Shown here: one piece after another, positions 24,114-28,149 of the stretch
How the letters are laid out: every line of letters starts with the position of its first letter
How positions within the stretch are numbered: position 1 is the stretch's first letter
Assembly: GCA_035551995.1 (NCBI GenBank)
Contig: DASZME010000002.1
Location: 1-28,149 of the forward strand
Length of the DNA: 28,149 nucleotides
DNA from: RYN-428 sp035551995
GTDB lineage: Bacteria; Planctomycetota; Phycisphaerae; Tepidisphaerales; Tepidisphaeraceae
Reading direction: 5' to 3'
Notes under the pieces: generated by a model
Told to the model about the DNA's origin: nothing
Databases searched by the model: none
Seen by the model: the letters and a program-made list of their open reading frames with translations, nothing else
Position numbers and translations under genes: made by a program

Positions 24114-26162
24114 ATGATCGGCGCATCGCAAAACACCGCCCCCGCGCACGGCCCGCATGCTTTGGCCGCCAATGTCGAGCGCATTCCCGTCACCGTCTAC
24201 AACTCCAGCGCCGCGGCAAGCAAGGCCGCCGCCCAGGAAATTGCCGCCCTCGTTCGCATGAAAGAAGCGCGCGGCGAAAAAGCCGTGCTGGGGCTGGCGA
24301 CCGGGTCGACGCCCACCGGCATCTATGATGAGCTGCTCCGATTGCATCGCGAGGAAGGCTTGTCCTTCAAAAATGTCGTTACGTTTAATCTCGACGAATA
24401 CTGGCCGATGAACCCGAGCGATCTGCAAAGCTATCGGCGGTTCATGAACGAGCATCTGTTCGATCACATCGATATTCTCCCGCAAAACGCCCATGTTCCC
24501 GACGGGACGGTGCCGTTGGAAAAAGTGGGGCAGTTCTGCGTCGAATACGAACGGAAAATCAAGGAGGCAGGGGGGCTTGATTTTCAGATTCTGGGCGTCG
24601 GACGGACTGGCCATATCGGCTTTAACGAGCCCGGCTCGCCGCGCGACAGCCGCACGCGGTTGATAACGCTCGATCGCGTGACGCGCATGGACGCGGCCAG
24701 CGATTTTTTCGGCGAGTGGAACGTGCCGCGCAAAGCCATCACCATGGGCGTCGAGACGATTCTGTCGGCCAAAACGGTGCTGCTTCTGGCGTTCGGCGAG
24801 CATAAGGCCAATCCGATCCGCCGGGCCGTCGAGGGGGAAATTTCCGCGACGGTCGCCGCGAGTTATCTTCAGCAGCATCCGTCGGCGCGCATCGTGCTCG
24901 ATACCGCCGCCGCGTCGGAGCTGACGCGATTCAAGACGCCATGGCTGCTTGGGCCGCTCGATCAGTTCGCGATGGCCTGGGACGCGAAGACCACGCGCAC
25001 CGCCGCCACCTGGCTGGCGCTCACCGTGAAAAAGCCGCTGCTGAAACTCACCGACGAAGATTACAACGAACACGGTCTTCAGGAACTTCTCAGTCATCGC
25101 GGCAGCGCTTACGACATCAACATCGAGGTGTTCAAGTCGCTACAGGCCACCATCACCGGCTGGCCCGGCGGCAAGCCCGCGCAGCCGGCGCGGCATGTGC
25201 CAAACCCGACGCACTACAATCCCTGGATCAACCAGCCCCGCGAAACGCCCGGCCCCGCGCCCACCGACGACGGCTCGACCGCAAAAACAATCTTCCCAAA
25301 GCGCGTCGTCGTCTTCAGCCCGCATCCGGACGACGACGTGATCTCCATGGGCGGCACCTTCATCCGCCTGTGCGAGCAGGGCCACGACGTTCACGTCGCC
25401 TATCAAACGTCCGGCAACATCGCCGTCTGGGACGACACGGCCGTTCGCCATGCCGATTTTGTGGCTGAGTTTTCACGGGCGTTCAACCTGGGTCCCGAGC
25501 GGGCCGACGCGATCGAAAAACATGTGATGGATTTCATCGGCCACAAAAAACCGGGGCAGGTGGACAGTCCGGAGCTACAGCAGATTAAAGGCTTGATCCG
25601 CCGAACCGAGGCTCGCGCCGGGGCGCGGTATTCGGGCGTCAGGCCGGAAAACATCCACTTTCTAGACATGCCCTTTTACGAAACCGGCCGGGTTCGCAAG
25701 AAGCCGATCAGCGAGGAAGATATTCAGATTATCGTTGACCTGATGGACAAGGTTCAGCCGCACCAGGTTTACGCCGCCGGCGATCTGTCCGACCCGCACG
25801 GCACCCATCGCGTTTGCCTTGCCGCGATTTTGCAGGCCATTCGCCGGCTCAAGGACCGCGAGTGGATGGGCCATTGCGAAGTATGGCTCTATCGCGGCGC
25901 CTGGCAGGAGTGGGGCGTGCATGAAATTGAAATGGCCGTCCCGCTCAGCCCCGATGAAGTCTTGCGAAAGCGCATCGCCATCTTCAAGCACGAGAGCCAG
26001 AAGGACAAAGCCCTTTTCCCCGGCCCCAGCGATCCGCGCGAATTCTGGCAACGCGCCGAAGATCGCAACCGCTCGACCGCCGAGTTGTATGACAAGCTGG
26101 GATTGGCCGAGTATGAAGCGATCGAGGGGTTCGTCAGGTGGAAAGAAGATTCGGGTACGTGA
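24114..26162 (+). CDS. nagB: glucosamine-6-phosphate deaminase fused to PIG-L-type deacetylase
   Basis: 682 residues; start fixed by TAAGGAGG nine bases before the ATG. Residues about 25-310 are NagB: LGLATGSTPTGIYDELL, NLDEYWPM (general-base Asp94) and GVGRTGHIGFNEPGS, with His167 and Glu172 as in E. coli (H143, E148) but Thr165 where E. coli has D141. Residues about 395-640 are a PIG-L/LmbE-type deacetylase with the zinc motif SPHPDDDVISMGG (404-408) and DPHGTHR. This long two-domain NagB is known from Bacteroidetes and Planctomycetes and presumably couples removal of an N-acyl group to deamination of amino-sugar phosphates; the coupled reaction is inferred. It acts in the cytoplasm. It precedes a sugar isomerase gene. 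Confidence 0.92.
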   Translation: MIGASQNTAPAHGPHALAANVERIPVTVYNSSAAASKAAAQEIAALVRMKEARGEKAVLGLATGSTPTGIYDELLRLHREEGLSFKNVVTFNLDEYWPMNPSDLQSYRRFMNEHLFDHIDILPQNAHVPDGTVPLEKVGQFCVEYERKIKEAGGLDFQILGVGRTGHIGFNEPGSPRDSRTRLITLDRVTRMDAASDFFGEWNVPRKAITMGVETILSAKTVLLLAFGEHKANPIRRAVEGEISATVAASYLQQHPSARIVLDTAAASELTRFKTPWLLGPLDQFAMAWDAKTTRTAATWLALTVKKPLLKLTDEDYNEHGLQELLSHRGSAYDINIEVFKSLQATITGWPGGKPAQPARHVPNPTHYNPWINQPRETPGPAPTDDGSTAKTIFPKRVVVFSPHPDDDVISMGGTFIRLCEQGHDVHVAYQTSGNIAVWDDTAVRHADFVAEFSRAFNLGPERADAIEKHVMDFIGHKKPGQVDSPELQQIKGLIRRTEARAGARYSGVRPENIHFLDMPFYETGRVRKKPISEEDIQIIVDLMDKVQPHQVYAAGDLSDPHGTHRVCLAAILQAIRRLKDREWMGHCEVWLYRGAWQEWGVHEIEMAVPLSPDEVLRKRIAIFKHESQKDKALFPGPSDPREFWQRAEDRNRSTAELYDKLGLAEYEAIEGFVRWKEDSGT

Positions 26163-26195
26163 GTACATGAGTCGTTTGTGGACGTATGTTCCTTG

Positions 26196-26258
26196 GTAGC
26201 CGCGGGCGCAGGCCCCTGGATCGCTTGGGAAGATCCACGCGCTTCCGCGCGCGGCTAC
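26196..26258. repeat. imperfect 63-bp hairpin element between nagB and isomerase genes
   Basis: Outer arms GTAGCCGCG (26196-26204) and CGCGGCTAC (26250-26258) are exact reverse complements. Inner arms TGGATC (26217-26222) and GATCCA (26232-26237) pair around a 9-base loop. The middle is GC-rich and partly pairable. No U-run follows, so it is not a standard terminator. It may be another family of interspersed palindrome or an mRNA-stabilising structure. Confidence 0.5.
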
Positions 26259-26320
26259 TAAAGATAGACTCTCATTTAGCGCGATGTCTCCCTTACATGC
26301 CGACCAGCAAAGGAATCACC

Positions 26321-27154
26321 ATGAATAGTTCAGGTCATGACATCGCCGTCTGTAGTTGGTCGCTTCATCCAAATGGAATGGCGGACCTGGTCAGCAAGGT
26401 CCAGAAGCTTGGACTGGCGCATGTGCAACTTGCCCTGGGCGAGTTGGTCATGCTCGACGATAAGCGCAAGCATGAAGAACTCGGCCACCTTCGCGCCTCG
26501 AATATTCAACTCACCGGCGGAATGATGGGCTTTCTCGGCGAAGACTACTCCACCATCGCCCGCATCCGAGAAACCGGCGGCTTTGTTCCCGATACCGATT
26601 GGCCGCTTCGCAAACGCCTGGCCGTCGAAGGCGCCCGGCTCGCGAACGAAATCGGCATTGGTTCCGTTACGTCGCACGTCGGATTCGTCCCGCCGCCGGG
26701 CAGCAATGGTTATGTGGAAATCGTCGCCCGCATTCGCGAGCTGGCCGGCGCGTTTGCCGATCATGGCGTCGATCTGCTGATGGAGACGGGGCAAGAACCG
26801 GCGGCCGAGCTTTTACATTTTCTGCATGATCTGAAATCGCCCAACGTCCATATCAACTTTGATCCCGCCAACATGATTCTCTACGGCGCCGGTGATCCGA
26901 TAGAGGCGATCGGCATTCTCGGCCCGCACATCCGTCACGTCCACGTGAAGGACGCCACTCCGTCCAACCAGCCGGGAACGATCTGGGGCGAGGAAGTTCC
27001 GTTTGGGACGGGGAATGTCGATCCCTCGCGTTTTCTGTGCGCCCTTGGCCGCGCCGGTTACTCAGGCCCGCTGGCGATCGAGCGAGAAGCCGGAATCGAT
27101 CGAATGCGTGACGTTGCCACGGCGATTTCCGCGCTGAAAAACGTCGCTGTCTAG
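26321..27154 (+). CDS. sugar phosphate isomerase/epimerase family protein (TIM barrel)
   Basis: 277 residues from the ATG at 26321, with AAAGGA six bases upstream; a frame extension to 26186 runs through the hairpin and is rejected. The xylose-isomerase-like TIM-barrel (AP_endonuc_2) pattern is clear: CSWSLHPNGMADLV at the first strand, metal-ligand candidates Glu in LLMETGQEP, Asp in HINFDPANM, His in IRHVHVKD and Glu in LAIEREAG. Family members interconvert keto-sugars or epimerise them (for example hydroxypyruvate isomerase, D-tagatose 3-epimerase-like); the exact substrate cannot be told. Placed 158 bp after nagB on the same strand. Confidence 0.9.
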   Translation: MNSSGHDIAVCSWSLHPNGMADLVSKVQKLGLAHVQLALGELVMLDDKRKHEELGHLRASNIQLTGGMMGFLGEDYSTIARIRETGGFVPDTDWPLRKRLAVEGARLANEIGIGSVTSHVGFVPPPGSNGYVEIVARIRELAGAFADHGVDLLMETGQEPAAELLHFLHDLKSPNVHINFDPANMILYGAGDPIEAIGILGPHIRHVHVKDATPSNQPGTIWGEEVPFGTGNVDPSRFLCALGRAGYSGPLAIEREAGIDRMRDVATAISALKNVAV

Positions 27155-27370
27155 GACTCGGTTCCGTCTAAAGTCGCGGCCCGGCAAACGCATATAAGCG
27201 TGTCCGCATCAATCGGCGCCGAGTTCTGATTGAACGCCGGCCGCAAATTCCGTGTGCGACTCCGAAAAGATTGCATTGTGCCAAGCGCGGGTGACTCGTA
27301 TCTTGACGCCGTCGGTCACCGCTCCTGGTGAACGGCAGCCGCCGCGACTTTATGCAAAGGAGTTCTCGCG

Positions 27371-28149
27371 ATGTCCGACGCCGCCGAGCCAAAATTCGAG
27401 CGCAGCGCCAAACTCCCCGACGAAATTCTGCAGGCGCAGCAGTCCCGTGCCGATTTGCTGAAATGGAAACTCGTGATCGCCGCCGTCCTGGGCGCCATTG
27501 GATTTGGCTTCACCGAAAAGGTGGACGCCGAGCCTCTGCTGTTGGCTTTGATTCCATTTTCATGTCTTTATGTCGATCTGATCTGCCACAACCTTTCCAT
27601 TCGGCAGATCATGATCGGAAACTTTTACGCCACTGTCCGCCACGACGACTACGAAACGCTGGCCTCTCTCAATCGCGACACTTACTGCATGGAGGATTGG
27701 GCGCTCTCGGGGTCTACGATTACAGTCTGCATTCTTCTTTTAATCGTCGGCGTTTTCAAATTACATGGCGTTCCGCGTGCCGGGTCGTACGTCTGGCCCT
27801 GGCTCCGGATAAACTACAAGGCCTTTAGCATCCTTTCTTCGGCGATCGCGGGATTGTGTCTATCGAGGGTCATCACCAGCCAACGAAAATGCTCACTGAC
27901 TAACTTGAAAAGTCTCAGCACCTTTCAAAACAAACAGATAGAACGATTTGTGCGCCCGTTATACACGTTGGGCGATTTGGCTTTGTTGAAGCGTCAACTG
28001 GAAGAACAAGGTTGTTTTATATTCCGCGGCCTGCGCAACGGACTGTTTCCCGCGGCGGAAGCGAATGCCGAGTCAGGCTATCAATATGTGTGGGTCAGAG
28101 ACAACGTGCATATCGCCCATGCCCATTTCGTGTGCGGCGATTCAAAATC
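27371..28149 (+). CDS. multi-TM protein with GH15/phosphorylase-kinase-like domain (3' end outside window)
   Basis: ATG at 27371 with AAAGGAG eight bases upstream; 259 codons without a stop to the window edge. After a charged N-terminus there are about four hydrophobic segments: LVIAAVLGAIGFGF, LLLALIPFSCLYVDLI, STITVCILLLIVGVF and AFSILSSAIAGLCLS. From about residue 200 the frame reads FVRPLYTLGDLALLKRQLEE, GLRNGLFPAAEANA and YQYVWVRDNVHIAHAHF; the last matches the start of the catalytic-type domain of phosphorylase kinase alpha/beta and bacterial GH15 relatives (NGLLPAS, WVRDNVY). So it may be a membrane-anchored glucan-related enzyme or regulator. Codon use becomes more AT-rich toward the right edge. 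Much of the domain is not visible. Confidence 0.75.
   Translation, partial: MSDAAEPKFERSAKLPDEILQAQQSRADLLKWKLVIAAVLGAIGFGFTEKVDAEPLLLALIPFSCLYVDLICHNLSIRQIMIGNFYATVRHDDYETLASLNRDTYCMEDWALSGSTITVCILLLIVGVFKLHGVPRAGSYVWPWLRINYKAFSILSSAIAGLCLSRVITSQRKCSLTNLKSLSTFQNKQIERFVRPLYTLGDLALLKRQLEEQGCFIFRGLRNGLFPAAEANAESGYQYVWVRDNVHIAHAHFVCGDSK

Noticed and set aside
27328..27828. 166-codon plus-strand frame overlapping the start of the last gene
   Set aside because: It runs out of frame with the membrane/GH15-like gene, which has a good Shine-Dalgarno, membrane segments and family motifs.
1..28149. CRISPR array, prophage, integrative element or restriction/defence cluster
   Set aside because: No regularly spaced repeats, integrase, transposase, phage structural gene or methyltransferase; the HNH and Rpn pieces are degraded and isolated.

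Overview
The window reads as chromosomal DNA of a GC-rich bacterium of the Planctomycetes or a close PVC-group relative. The pointers are a Tat-exported DUF1501 protein, two large secreted 'PVC-type' cytochrome c/HEAT proteins, a DUF6807 (PmoA-like) protein, a Bacteroidetes/Planctomycetes-type long NagB, and a short palindromic repeat scattered between genes. There is no integrase, transposase, plasmid or phage gene and no CRISPR array. This placement is by gene content only.

Layout. (1) 1-1200: DUF1501 protein, minus strand, cut by the window edge. (2) 1313-7409: plus-strand sugar operon with L-rhamnose isomerase and a CUT2-type ABC importer (ATPase, permease, then a second permease fused in frame to its substrate-binding protein). 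A perfect internal ribosome-binding site and ATG sit at the fusion joint. (3) 7525-11403 and 13221-17621: minus-strand secreted proteins (DUF6807; beta-propeller/HEAT/cytochrome c; a 1466-residue ThuA/discoidin/propeller/HEAT/cytochrome c protein). They are interrupted by an oppositely oriented lipoprotein gene and the 3' remnant of an Rpn-type nuclease gene. (4) 17806-17879: tRNA-Arg(CCG). (5) 17915-19962: divergent SnoaL-like protein and a secreted thioredoxin-like/CxxCH/double-PDZ protein. (6) 20090-21639: two convergent short-chain dehydrogenases. (7) 21735-22958: a small basic protein, a small acidic protein and a frameshifted HNH nuclease. (8) 23116-27154: family 2 glycosyltransferase, NagB-PIG-L fusion and a TIM-barrel sugar isomerase/epimerase. 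(9) 27371-end: a multi-TM protein running into a GH15/phosphorylase-kinase-like domain, cut by the window edge.

Function. The theme is carbohydrate use: rhamnose import and isomerisation, amino-sugar deacetylation/deamination, sugar epimerisation, and exported redox proteins of the kind abundant in polysaccharide-degrading planctomycetes. The rhamnose locus lacks the kinase and aldolase, which must lie elsewhere if the pathway is complete.

The observations I rate highest are the permease-binding-protein fusion with a possible second translation product, the interspersed palindromic element (four copies, two as an inverted pair upstream of nagB), the thioredoxin-CxxCH-PDZ protein, the membrane/GH15-like fusion, and the decaying HNH gene coupled to a small ORF. 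I found no convincing new defence or mobile system.
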